DNA of 64,000 nt, taken from Prunus persica. Lineage: Eukaryota; Streptophyta; Magnoliopsida; Rosales; Rosaceae. Position 1 is the stretch's first letter. The number at the start of each line of letters is the position of its first letter. Under the pieces are notes generated by a model. That model ran no database searches. It saw nothing but the letters and a program-made list of their open reading frames with translations, and was not told the DNA's origin. This document shows positions 40,364-52,508 of this stretch, one piece after another. Location of the stretch: the NCBI RefSeq assembly GCF_000346465.2, contig NC_034009.1, positions 11,311,651 through 11,375,650 on the forward strand, read 5' to 3'. The position numbers and the translations under genes are program-made.

Positions 40364-43300
40364 ATGGAAGGGCCTGCATCTCCTTCTTCAACGCAATCAC
40401 AACGGCAGCGTTTGGACGAAGCTAGGGTTTCAGAGATGGAGATTCAACCTCCACTGACCAACCAAGACACCTCCACCGTCTGGGACTGGGGAGATCTCCT
40501 CGACTTCACCGTCGACGACGACCTATCGATCTCGTGGGGCTCCATCGAGATTGACCCGGCTCCGGCTCTGGAAGATCTGCCGGAGGATCCGAATTCGAAT
40601 TCGGATCGGGTAAGGAAGCGCGACCCGAGGCTGGCGTGCACCAACTTCTTGGCGGGTCATGTCCCGTGCGCGTGCCCCGAGATCGACGAGAGGATGATGG
40701 AGTTGGAAGAGGAGGAAGCCGGGCATGGAAAGAAGCGGGTCAAGACGGCTCGGGCCCCTCCTGGGACGGCCCGGTGTCAGGTTCCGTCTTGTCGTGCCGA
40801 CATTAAGGAGCTGAAGGGGTACCATCGGAGGCACAGAGTGTGCCTTGCCTGTGCAAATGCCAGCACTGTCTTTCTTGACGGTGAGACCAAGCGTTATTGT
40901 CAGCAGTGTGGCAAGTAAGCTCAATTTTAAGTTGATTTTCAATTTCAGAGATAGTGATTTTATCTTTGAATTAGTTATAGTTTAGCAGTTTCGTATTAGT
41001 AATCTTCAAAGCTGTTAGTAAGTTCACAACTTAGCATTGGCAGTTACCCAAGTTTTTTTTAGGAAGCTTTTGGATAATTTGGATTAAGCTAGCTTCACAG
41101 TTCCTGGGTTGTGATTGTAATCTTATATGACAATCAATTTTATGCTTTTACCTATAAGGTTACTTTGCACTTGTTAACTCTCCAAAATGCAGAGAAGGGA
41201 CTGTTTAGAAGCAATTCCAACAGTGTCAACGTAGTTAATATTTGGAAGGTTGCCCCCCAACTACACTCCGTTCAGAGAAACTCTCCACCTACGTGCCCTC
41301 TGTCCTTCCGGACCCCCTAGGGAGATCGCTTCTCTCCCACCTCTGAGAAGGTGCTTCTCTTTGGGGCCCCCCCTTAAGGGTATATCCCTTCCTTAAAGAT
41401 TGGGATGAGTTGATGTCGTAGATGGTGTGAAAACACTTCCTGATCTGGAGTCTTCACGAACACACTATGGAGGTTTAGTTACTCAGTGTTTAGGGTTAGA
41501 TAAATTTGTACTTATATTTGCAAGTTCAGTAGTGAAAGAAGCACATGATATTCTTAACTGGGAATCTATATGAATTTGTTGGGTGGAATATGTTTCCATG
41601 GCTATATTTTTGCTTTGGGTGATGGGAGCTGGAGAAGTTTCCCTAGGAAGTGACAAGTGTCAATACGGGTTATGCCATCTAAGAGTTCCTGGTGTTGGAC
41701 AATAAGGAAATATAGGAAGAAAAGAGAGATCCACTCATTCTGGCCTCCACACCAAAGGGGGTCCAATTTAATTAAAAAAGTTCCGGCATCACACCTGTGC
41801 GTGCCTTGGAATCACTCCAAGTCAACCTGTGCCTCACACACAAGGAGGAATTCGCAAGAAATTTTTCTTTCACTAACTCTGATCCTAAAAGCTTACAAAG
41901 TAGGCCCTTTCATAGGGTAATTGGTACATGAATCTGGAAAGATCCATAGTAATACACTTAGGAATTCTAAAGACATAGTTAGAATGTAAAGTTTTTTTAT
42001 TTTTTATTTTGGGGAAAGTAACAGAATAATTACATGTGCTCTTCTTTCTGTGGATGACATGTATCTTTTAATGGGTCAGAGGATACTGCACTTAGATATT
42101 AATTATATTAAGGTTTGGCTGATTTGTTTTAAGGGTCTTTTATATATAAAGATAGATGTTGAGAAAAGTGAGACAACCCCTATTAGCAATTTAGCACATT
42201 GGAGATGTTGAATGGCTTGCAGCTGTCATTTGCTGTAGGATAAGGTCACTGCCTACGTTTGGCTCTTTCTTTAAGTTCTTCATAAGCCATAGGCATTTTG
42301 GATTCCATACTGCTTGTCTTTGTGGTGAATACTGGTGGGTTAAAATAAGTAAAACTTTTCAGAGGGAGTTTAGATTGGCAATAATTATTAGTATAATAAG
42401 TCTTTATACTATCCAGAAGATTTGTCGACCTGGGATGAAGAGAAAGTTGTAACACTGTCACATTTCTGTTTTATTGAGGGACTGCATGTATTATTTTTGT
42501 TGAAGTGTGCTGGAATAATTTTAATATTGCTTTTGTAATTTCGTTTCTGCTTGTGCTCCAATTCTTTGGCAGGTTCCATGTCTTATCAGATTTTGATGAA
42601 GGTAAGCGGAGCTGTCGAAGAAAACTAGAGCGTCATAATAACAGACGACGAAGGAAACCTACTAATTCCAAAGGAGGGATTAGAAAGGAATCTCAAAGGG
42701 AAATTCAAATTGAAGATACCAATTGTGATGGTGGAGCAGGAGAAGGTATTCAATGTTTGTTTTAAAGCAACCAGTTTGTAAAATGAGCTGTATAGTTGTT
42801 TTTCCTTCCTAGAAAAAGAGTCTACTGATCCAATTTGTATGCATAATGTACAGACAGTATACAGTTAAGCAGTCAGTTAAATGACAAGGAAGAATTGCCG
42901 GAGTCTGAAGGTGGACGTATTTCTACCCTCAGTTCAGTGCCTGATTCCCAGATTGTCCATAGTGATGGTGGTGCATCTTTGGTAGCTTCTGGTGAAACCC
43001 AAATGGATGGAAGAAAACATGATTCTAACAACTCTCTTTCTCCGCCAAATTGTGATAAAAGTGCCTACTCTTCTATGGTGGGTCTTTGCTGCCTGGTTAA
43101 AACTGATCTTTATGTGAGGAGATATAATTGAGATGTACTGATTTGATACATACTTGTAGTGTCCGACAGGTCGCATCTCATTCAAGCTCTATGATTGGAA
43201 TCCAGCGGAGTTCCCTCGAAGACTTCGGCACCAAGTATTATTAAAAGACTGTTATTACAGTTTAGTATATAGAGTGAGAATTATTTTAATAGAAATATGT

Positions 43301-46300
43301 CAGGACTTGGATTAACATGTGGGTAAATGTGTTTACAGATATTCCAATGGTTGGCCAGTATGCCGGTTGAGTTGGAGGGGTATATCCGCCCTGGATGTAC
43401 TATCTTGACTGTTTTTATTGCAATGCCAAAGTTTATGTGGATGAAGGTAATGATGTCGGTAATCTTACTTGCAAGATTGATATTCAGTTTGTCAAAGTTT
43501 TCTTCTTACCTTGCCTTTAAAAATTTTGTTCAACAACTTTGGTTTTGATCATGTGATGGTTTTGCTCAGTTACTTGAAGATCCTGTATCATATGTACATG
43601 ACTTTGTTGTTGTACCTGGAAGGATGCTGTCTGGGAGAGGCAATATACTTGTTTATCTGAATGACATGATTTTCCGTGTTGTGAAAGGTAATCTGATGCT
43701 CCATAGCTGTGTTGTATTTCTATTATTTTATTAATTATGCGGTAAAATATGACGTAACTTAATTAGCCTCTGCGTTTATTTGATGATCCATCTTGACATA
43801 TTGCTGTTAAAAGATACAGATCTCTGAATAATTCTTGTTTGCAATCTTTCCATGAGATGTAAATGGATGTACAGAACTAAACAAAATTTATGAAATTATG
43901 TTGGTCAGAATCATCAATTCGTGTCGGTTGATCTTAGATTTTGGGTATAAACAGCAGTTTGCGAGTAGAATTTCTGACAAATTTTCATGTTTCCTGGTAG
44001 TGGGACTGGTAGGTATCTTTTTTTTTTTTTTTGGTTAATCTATTTTCAGTAATTAATGTGCTTCTTTTCATTTTGGTATGCACAGATGGGACTTCTGTAA
44101 TAAAAGGGAAAGTTGAGATGCGGGCCCCAAGGCTTCATTACGTTCATCCTAGATATTTTGAGGCAGGCAAGCCCATGGAATTTGTTGCCTGTGGAAGTGA
44201 TTTATTACAACCCAAATTTCGGTAGGACTTCCTTTCAGGGTTTTCCACCTGTTGATAGTAGTTTATTGTGTTGTATTTTGATTCAGCCCCTTTCAGCTCT
44301 GTCATTTTGGATCATGTATTATTATGATAAGGTAGCTTTTCATGAACACGACATTTCCTGTCAACTGTAAGACTAGATTATAATGGAGGGAGGGGAACCT
44401 ACTTGGTGACACTCTCAACAGTCTACATAGACTTGTTACTAGTACATAATAGCTACTGTTCTTTGTTGGTCCAAAAGTGTAGCACGCATAGTGTGATCTT
44501 GGAAGTGCCAGAATATATTGATCAGGGATGTATATCAATTATGGCAGATCTGTAGTTGTCTGATGGCACATGCTGATTACTCTTCTGATTTATCCAAATA
44601 AAATAATTCTGATTAATTTAAAGTTTTGCAGTCAGGTGTATGTTCTATAATATTCTGTTTACTTGTTCCATGTATGTAGAGAGCAGAATTATTGTCAAGT
44701 AAGTTGCCTAATAAAGATCATTATGGTGACAGGTTTCTTGTATCCTTCTCTGGAAAGTATCTGGCGTATAATTACTATCCTGAATCTTCTCCTAGTCAGA
44801 TTGAAGGAGACACTGCTACTAACTTAGACCATCAATTATACAAGATACATGTTCCTCAGACTGAAGCAAATCGTTTTGGTCCTGCATTTATTGAGGTAAA
44901 TTTTCTGAGCTATTTTCTTTTACCCTCCTTATGGTGTATATTCTTGTCTGATCATATCTCCAGACTCCAGCGATCATAATAGTGTTGTGGTATTCCATCA
45001 TTCTGACAAAAGTAAAGATAGTGTTATGGTATGTTTATTGTTGCTTGCATGGGTGTTTGACCATGTTTCTGCAATGCTGATTACTGATATGTGTCAAACA
45101 CTTGATATTCACTATGCAGTAAACCCATTTATGACCAGCGATTTATAAATTTGATATGCAACTTCTTTGATTGGTTAATGCATTGATGAGAATTGTTGGT
45201 CTTGAAACATGGTATGTAGACAATGATGCAGCTATTGCTGATAACATTAGCCATAAGCTATATCTGTGGACTGGAATCTGCGATAGGTATACGGAAAAGA
45301 GTAGGATTCATATAGATACAATTGAAATTTTGAGGTTCACATGGAGACAGAAGCATAGTTACAAAAGCATTTTAATGCATGGTACTTGGTTTTTAACTTG
45401 CCAGGATTTTCTTTGGCTCATAGTTTATCATTGGATGAATCTATATTGCAGATTGAGAATGAATCTGGCTTATCGAACTTTCTACCCATACTCATCGCGG
45501 ATAAAGATGTTTGTGCAGAAATGAATACTATTCAGAAGAGATATGAAGAATCTTTCTCTTTGCAAGGATCACACTTTTCTTCTAGTGGTTCTCTGTCAGA
45601 CTCTTGTGAAGCATCTTCCCTGGGACACACAGCATTTTCTGAAGTTATTTTAGATATAGCATGGTTACTTAAAAAGCCCTCATCAGAAAATTTTCAACAG
45701 ATCATGACTGCTTCACAGATCCAAAGATTCAACTATTTATTGAACTTTTTGATATCCATGAAGTCAACAACCATATTGGAGAAAGTTTCACAAAATTTGA
45801 AGACTCTGATGGATAACATGGAGTTACACAGTGCAAATGATGGCACCAGTGATGCTGACATGAGGCTCTTAAAGAATTACATGGATTATGCCCGTGATCG
45901 TCAAAAAATTGACAACTCGGGGGTTTTAGTACCATGGTCTGGAAGATTGGTGCAAAAAGAGGATATTGTTTCTCAAAGTCAAAGCTGCTTTCAGAATGTC
46001 GGAAATTTGGTTGTTCCGTTACAATGTCAGGTGAGAACTTCATTCAATTGGGTGGTGGTGGTCGGTGAGAGAGGTTAGGGGGAGGTGGGGATTGAAAGGA
46101 TTAAATAAATCTGCTTTTAAGTTAGCTTTGGTTTAATATACATTTTACTCTTTAGCAATTTAACATTTCTTCTCATCTGGTAGTCTGGTAGTTCAAATTC
46201 CAACTTTTTAAGAAGAAAATATTGTGGTGAGGCATTGCATTCCTGGTAATTTAACTGTTTTTATTTCTGACAGGGCTTTTCTTTTCTTTTTATTTTTGTC

Positions 46301-47080
46301 CAAAAAAAGTTTGAGTTCGAACTTGTTGCTTGCATGTCATTTCATTAGTTGTTATTGCCGTACTGATTTTTCTTAGAGGCTGCCCTGCTTTCTTTCCCTA
46401 TCTCTTTGGGATCTGAAATCTACTTCTACAGTCAACTAGTGAAGGATTTATTTGATTCTAACTGTTTGGCTACGTTGTGGTTAAGCGCATGACAACTTAT
46501 TTTCTCCTCCCTTTTGCTAAATTGAAATCTACAGTTCTATTTTGGCCATCTAAGATCTTATAACTAGTTGTGTTATTCACCATCACATTTTTATCTGTTA
46601 AATGTTTTCGTACTTCTAATAGCTAGCAAGAGATATCCAATTGAGGGTAGGGCAGTCGCTAATTGTACATAATTTACGTACTTGTTATTTTCTGTACTCT
46701 TATTTGATGAACTGATACAAGATTTGTTCCGTTAATTGTTATGTAATATTATGCAGGATACGGAGATAACTGTGGATGGTAGGGTGGATGTGATGGTGGG
46801 TTCAACTTCTCATGAGAGAAGTGAAACTGTTCCACTCTTGAGTAAAAAAGCAGTCATGAAAGCTAACCTGATCAAGAAATGGCCAAGAGTGGCTAACTAT
46901 TGCACTTCTGGGGAGGTCTCAATGTCCCGCTCTAGTGGGGCGTTCTTGAGATTTCGCCCTGCACTTTATGTAATTTGTGCTGCAGCTATCTGTTTAGGAT
47001 TTTGTGCAGTCCTCTTTCATCCTCACAAGGTTGGTGAATTTGCAGTAACAATGCGCAGATGTTTATTTGACAACTTTTAG
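40364..47080 (+). CDS. SPL7: SQUAMOSA promoter-binding-like protein 7, copper-deficiency regulator
   Basis: Ten exons: 40364-40914, 42573-42745, 42854-43077, 43160-43234, 43339-43446, 43570-43687, 44086-44221, 44682-44895, 45452-46030, 46757-47080. They give 833 residues with all phases consistent. The SBP DNA-binding domain is at about 138-212 (two zinc sites; CQVPSCRADIKELKGYHRRH, then CQQCGKFH; basic nuclear signal RRKLERHNNRRRRK) and recognises GTAC. The RKRDPRLACTNFLAGHVPCACPE stretch before it is characteristic of SPL7. The middle carries GRISFKLYDWNPAEFPRRLR, conserved in long SPLs. A membrane helix lies at about 795-813, near the C-terminus, as in SPL7, which can be membrane-tethered. 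SPL7 activates copper uptake genes and microRNAs under copper shortage. Exon 8 uses an unusual-looking AGAG|AGC acceptor, set by frame. Confidence 0.93.
40915..42572. other. SPL7 intron 1, possible old insertion
   Basis: A 1.66-kb intron with a GC-richer part at about 41230-41390 and 41750-41920 whose composition differs from the rest. It looks like decayed transposon sequence (LTR-like) but has no diagnostic ends. Confidence 0.3.
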
Positions 47081-47229
47081 ATGTTTTAGTCTGTTTTTTT
47101 TTTTTCCTTAGAATGTATTCCTCAATCCCTTAAATATGTGTATATATATATATATATTATATCTCCGTTGTGCACTACTTTCTAATATTAGATTAAGACA
47201 AGCCGCCAAAATTTTTTTCGTCACCGAGC

Positions 47230-47345
47230 TGTTCTTGCTGCAAGCATAAATTCTGCGTACTGCCTCTGTCAAGTCGCATTCTGTTTTCGGGTGCTGTTCT
47301 TGCTCGAAGCATAAATTCTGCGTATTGCCTCTGTTGAGTCACATT
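47230..47345. repeat. Tandem duplication in SPL7 3' flank
   Basis: Two roughly 60-bp units starting GCTGTTCTTGCT(G/C) and sharing AAGCATAAATTCTGCGTA and TGCCTCTGT. Probably within or just past the SPL7 3' UTR. Confidence 0.8.
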
Positions 47346-47693
47346 TTCTGGACTCTGTTTGCCTACGGCCTTTGAGATAGTAATTTTAATTTTGCAAGAA
47401 AATGAAGTTGCTCGAATTTTAATTTTAATTTTGGGAATGCAATGTCAGCGGTGGCTGATGTTCCAGTTGCATTGTGTATTCTATTGTTGTAATGTTTAGA
47501 TACAGATTTGGTGTTGTGCTTAAGTAATAAAAGAGGCCTGTTTTCTGATCGAATTCCTTCTAAATTGTAATTTGTAATGTTATGAAATAGGGGGTTTCAT
47601 GCTGCTTTTTTGTTTTCGATTTTTTTTATTTATGAATACCCTAAAACAATTCAAAACTGTCCATTAATTAATATTTTTTTGCACAATTGATAA

Positions 47694-47985
47694 TCTATCT
47701 ATATATATAAAGCAAAAGGCAGAGAATGGTGAAACATTCAAAATACCAGAAAATGCCCTTGGTTAATGCAAACATTAAGAATTTAAATTATTAATTAAAT
47801 GAGGATAATATAGTAAATTCACACTTTTTCATATTTAAAAAAATTAAAAGAAAAAGAAAAAGCAGATAATGGATCCTATTTTTATGAAACACAACTACCC
47901 ATTATCTTTTTTAATTCTAAAATAAATTTACTTATTTTTTAAAAAAAACCTCTCGCAAGCGCGGAAGCGCGTGCAGAGAGGCTAG
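47694..47985 (+). mobile_element. Helitron-like non-autonomous element
   Basis: Begins TCTATCTATATATATAAAGC after an A. Ends with a GC-rich imperfect hairpin (CTCTCGCAAGCGC..GCGTGCAGAGAG) followed by G, CTAG and then T. 5'-TC, a hairpin near the 3' end, CTAG and insertion between A and T are Helitron rules. No target duplication is seen and no protein is encoded. The paralogous spacer at 57.07 kb lacks it. Confidence 0.6.
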
Positions 47986-48233
47986 TATATATAAAGCAAA
48001 AGGCAGAGAATGGTGAAACATTCAAAATACCAGAAAATATCCTTAGTTAATGCAAACATTAAGAACTAAACTTATTAATTAAATGAGGATAATATGGTAA
48101 ATTCATACTTTTTATAAAAAATTAAAATTAAATAAAAAATAATGGATCCTATTTTTATGGAACACTTTTTAATTCTAAAAAAATTTTAAATTTTTTTTAA
48201 AAAAATGCCTCTCGCAAGCGCTTCCGAGGCTAG
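47986..48233 (+). mobile_element. Second tandem Helitron-like unit
   Basis: Directly follows the first and shares the block TATATATAAAGCAAAAGGC, continuing AGAGAATGGTGAAACATTC. It ends CTCTCGCAAGCGCTTCCGAG then G-CTAG-T. The 5'-TC is missing, so it is a truncated or tandem-joined copy. Confidence 0.55.
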
Positions 48234-48234
48234 T

Positions 48235-48235
48235 A

Positions 48236-48267
<32 letters not shown>
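48235..48267. repeat. (TAA)n microsatellite
   Basis: About ten TAA/AAT units immediately after the Helitron-like pair. Confidence 0.95.
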
Positions 48268-48737
48268 TTTTTGAACATATTTTATTTCAAATTTCTGTAC
48301 ATATTATGCGCACGTTTGAATGTTGAAGTGTGTGAAAAGGCAAAATCTTGTGTGTACCCATGATGCCAGTTATGCAACTGCTTGTTGTGCTTGTTATTTA
48401 TTCATTTATTTTATCCGTCAAAGATTTCAAAGTATTCCTTTTCAACTGATGCGATGCTGCTCATCTGCCCCAATGGAAACGATGAAGATATCACAACCCA
48501 AAACCCCCCAAAAAACAAAAAACAAAATCAGAAAACATGAAGGTAGCTCACCCTTTTCTCCCCTCATTTATCCAAAGCAACCTGGCACGAGTCATGAGTC
48601 ATGATATTTGTGGTGTTTTCAAATCAAGGGCCACAGGGTATATTTTAATTTAGAACAAAATAGTTAGCAACTTAAGGTAGAATATCCACTAATTGACAAT
48701 GAATTCCACCCCACTAGGCTGGAGTTAGCAACAGCTT

Positions 48738-50720
48738 TTATTTTGCAATAACACGCTTAGCACCATCCAAAGTATTCTTGAGTAACATTGCAACAGTCAT
48801 TGGGCCCACGCCTCCAGGAACAGGAGTTACCCATCCAGCAACCTTACATGCTTCCTGGAAATCGACATCTCCAACCAATCTATAGCCTGATTTTCTACTT
48901 GAGTCGTCTATAGCATTTGTTCCGACATCAATGACTGCAGCACCTGGTTTTATCCAACTCCCCTTGATCTGAAATTCAGTAGATACACTGATTAACAAAT
49001 TTCGGATAGATTTCATCAATTTGAAACATAAACCCTACGTCCCACAGCGTCCAACCAAGACAAGGAATGTATTATATGACACACAGAAACGATGTTTGCT
49101 CCACTAACAGATGGCAGTCATTTCATACAAGCAATGATACAACTTAGTGAAGAGGGCTATTTTATACACACCAGACCACTGCTTATAAAGCATCAAAGGC
49201 ATTGTCTTACAACTTCCAAGTAAAAATGATGGAAGTACCAAGGCCGAAGAATTTCCTTTTTCCTTCACCTGGGATGAATATATGGGAGGAATCAACCAAG
49301 TATACCTATTCTCTTATTAGTTGCATTTCAGTTTTCTTGTTCAAGCATATCTTAAGGTGTTTGAAGTATTTAACTATGTGCAAGTTGTGTATACTGAAAA
49401 ATATGCAGTTCATATATGGGATCTTAGTGTTATGTGCTAGTATTTATGGGTGAACAAATTACCATGGTCTTCAGCACTACTTTTAACTAGAAACAAACTA
49501 AGTACTAGAATTTTCATGGAAAGCCAAACAAATATTAAACGAGAGAAAACAGCTATGTCATAAGACGATGTTACTACATATCAAGGAACAACAATCTGTG
49601 AACCACCTACCATCATTGCCTGCCCTGCTGCAGCAATAATAATGTCTGCTTCACGAATGATACTTTCTGGATCGTGAGAATGAGAATGGACTACAGTAAC
49701 CGTAGCATCTGCTTTCAAAAGCAACAACGAAACTGGCAATCCAACTATGTTACTTCTGCCCACCACCACTGCCTTCTTTCCCTTTATGCTTATGCCACTC
49801 CGTGACAGAAGTTCCAGGCAGCCCTGCAGAAAAAATCATCTCATAAAACAAAACTGCTATCTGCCACAAGAAAGCCTCTCACAGCTCCATATGAGTATTT
49901 CTTGGATAACAAGGTTCCCTTGTTTGGCACAAAGTATACTCAAAGAAACAAAAGCATACGTGTGTGTCTGCATCTATCTGTGTTTGAATCCATAACTCAA
50001 GTGTCTTGCCTTGGGAGTGCAAGGAAGGAACAGAGGTTCTCTGCCTTTCATCGCGAGCTTGCCAATGTTGAGAGGATGGAAGCCATCAACATCCTTCTCG
50101 ATGCTGATTTCACTCAACACCTTCTCCTCATTAATATGCTTCGGCAATGGAAGCTGAACTAGAATACCTACCAACAAAACAAAACCTACTTTCACGACGA
50201 ACAACAATGGAAATGTAGCACATAAACAACTGGTTTCAGATTCCACCAAGCTCAAAATAAGAATTTGTAATTATATTTTGTCAACTTAGAATGGAAAAAG
50301 TGATCATCTTTCATGAAACCAACCATGAACATCGGGATTGGCATTCAATTCATGAACTTTGGCAATGAGGTCGTCTTGGGACACATACTCAGGGAGGTCT
50401 ATGTCCAAGGATTTAATGGCAACCTCAGCACAAGCCTTCCTCTTCATGCTCACATAGCTCTGAGAGTCCTTCCTGTTCCCTACAATCACTACTGCCAGTC
50501 CTGGAACCTAAACCATTGATTGATTGCATAATTGCATTGTCAAAATTCATCCATTAAATAAATAATTACAAAAATTAATTCAGTTAGATGGAGCAAAAAA
50601 GCAAACCTTGCCATATTTCTGGGAGAGATGGCGGACTTCCTCTGCAATTTCGTTTCGGATGGTCTGGGCTATGGCTTTTCCGTCGATTATCGCGGCCATG
50701 TGATCCGATTGCGACGCCAT
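48738..50720 (-). CDS. FOLD2: Bifunctional methylene-THF dehydrogenase/cyclohydrolase, cytosolic
   Basis: Five exons on the minus strand, 50607-50720, 50324-50507, 50010-50167, 49611-49823 and 48738-48968, give 299 residues. The enzyme interconverts 5,10-methylene-, methenyl- and 10-formyl-tetrahydrofolate using NADP. Y56 and K60 in QSYVSMKRK form the catalytic YxxxK pair. [12 protein letters not shown] is the nucleotide-binding signature, and [16 protein letters not shown] is the C-terminal family motif. There is no transit peptide, which suits the cytosolic isoform; length equals Arabidopsis FOLD2 as I recall it. The intron 49824-50009 has a GC donor (AAG|GCAAGA). The gene is not in the Arabidopsis order between SPL7 and the sugar transporter and is bracketed by two copies of a spacer. 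Confidence 0.95.
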
Positions 50721-50950
50721 TGATCAAACACTCACTCTCAGTCTGATTAGGGTTTACAATGACAAAGGATTTACTGCACCCATAAAAACCCTAAATTAGG
50801 ATTTACAGTGACAGTGGGTCCGATCGACTGAGAGAGCTGAGGTGAGTCCGAGAGTGACTCTCTCGGTTGATTTCGGGGTCGATCAGGTGCGGAAGGGTAC
50901 ATGGAACTGCTTCCAGGTTGCAACTAATTCGCTGACACGTATTATAGCAG

Positions 50951-51899
50951 TATAGCCGACCAGCTATACTATTTATTAAAAAAAAAGAAAAGAAAATGAC
51001 CCTTCTAGTTGCATTAATTTATACTTTATAGATATTAATTTGCTAGTTTTGACATCTCCAAAGCAGATATTGAAGAGAGAAATTTCACAGTCAATCAATT
51101 TGATAGTTCAATTTTTTCTTCTTCTATTTTCGTGGAAATATTTGTCTTTGATCTATCTCATTCTCTCGAGTGCTACTAAATTATGTTATTGCACACATTA
51201 TTTGTTGTAGAGAATTGCATGTTGAGTTGGAGTGTTCTTGGTAATTGCTTCACATTTCAAACAACACTTTACATGAAGAATACTAACACCTCACTTACTA
51301 CTAACTACACCCATAAATCTTTGTTTGTAATTGTTGTTTTGGTTGGCAAAGAGTTTGCAAAATCACCATCTTGCATTTTTGTTACAACAAGTAAGAAATA
51401 ATCTTAGCCCCTCACATTCTTTGAGTTAGTAAAATACAGAACGGAAAAAATATGAATAAAATACGTAAATGTTTTATTCGGCAATATTTTGGCAAATTAC
51501 AACTTATAAGTTTGGCCACTATATAATATTTGAATATGATTTGTTTTATTTTTTTAATATATAATATTTTTATTCAATAATATGTGAAAATTATGTGTAT
51601 AATACTTGAATTTTGTGTGTATAATTGAAAATTTTGTAAAAAAAAGTGTATTAAACATGAAAAATACAGACATACGTGTACAATACGAGTATTAAACGTA
51701 AAAATGCTAAATTATTTATATGGGTAATAGCTATGGAAAAGTAAAAATTCAAAAGGAGACAATAGAGACTCGGATAATGGTTGAATAGTAATGGATGGCT
51801 ATAAACTACCCTTATTGATAAACAAAAAAGGGGGAAAACAATTTTTTTATTTTATAAAAAGATTAGTGTCTTATGTAAGAGTATAGCCGGTCGGCTATA
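50951..51899. repeat. Repeat A: 0.93-kb unit bounded by palindromes
   Basis: Starts at a palindrome (50951-50968) and ends at another (51882-51899). The interior matches 55.73-56.81 kb in direct orientation almost throughout, apart from a MITE in the other copy. It has no coding capacity and no TG..CA ends, so it is not an LTR. At 51521-51529 it holds a single ATATAATAT, the empty site of the MITE seen in copy B. Confidence 0.85.
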
Positions 51900-52184
51900 C
51901 TATACATAAAAAAAAAGGGACCCCAGTAAAGCCGCCCGGCAAGAAAAAAAACACCGGGTATAGCCGCGCGGCTATACTGTCTATGGAAAAAGAGGGCCCG
52001 CCTGGCTGCTTGCGCCTGCTTCGCCACGTGTCAAAAAATATAGCCGCATGGCTATACGCTTTTTATTAAAAATACCCTGAGGATAGCCGCTCGGCTATCC
52101 TATTTATAATTAAAAAGGACCAACCGCCTAGCGCCTAGCTCTCGCTTCGCCATGTGTCAAAAATAGTATAGCCGCGCGGCTATA
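51882..52184. repeat. Palindrome cluster with G-box-like spacers
   Basis: Five TATAGCCG-NN-CGGCTATA palindromes at 51882, 51959, 52039, 52082 and 52167. Three related spacers carry CTTCGCCACGTGTCAAAAA or close variants (52019, 52145, 52211). The copy at 52082 has both outer bases changed in a matching way (GATAGCCG..CGGCTATC). Confidence 0.85.
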
Positions 52185-52508
52185 CTGTCCCCACCTGGCT
52201 TCAGCGACCACTTCGCCACATGTCAAAAAAGACAAGTTGACAAACCTTAAGGCCCACCATATATGCAATTGCAGGGTGATTATTTAAGCTGTCCTACATC
52301 ACAACATTCTTTTACTTGTTATTTTGGATCAAACTTGTACTTGTTCCACAACAGTGATAAGATTGTTAATAAATCAAGATTGGCTGCTTGTTTTAATTTA
52401 GTGTGATTCAAGTAAGCCTTAAAGGGGTTTGTCGTTTGTTAATGAACTAATTCTTATACAGTTACTGAGCATCATTCACTCTCTCCCCCTCAATATTTGT
52501 AGGATTCC

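Larger units (their letters stand above)
47440..48620 (+). repeat. SPL7/transporter spacer duplication, copy 1
   Basis: Shares ordered blocks with 56860-57690: CAGTTGCATTGTGTA/CAGTTACATTGTGTA, AAACTGTCCATTAAT, GAACATATTTTATTTC, TTGTTATTTATTCRTTTATT, CCTTTTCTCCCCTCATTTAT and a final GTGTTTTC. Copy 1 additionally holds two Helitron-like elements that are absent from copy 2. Confidence 0.72.
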
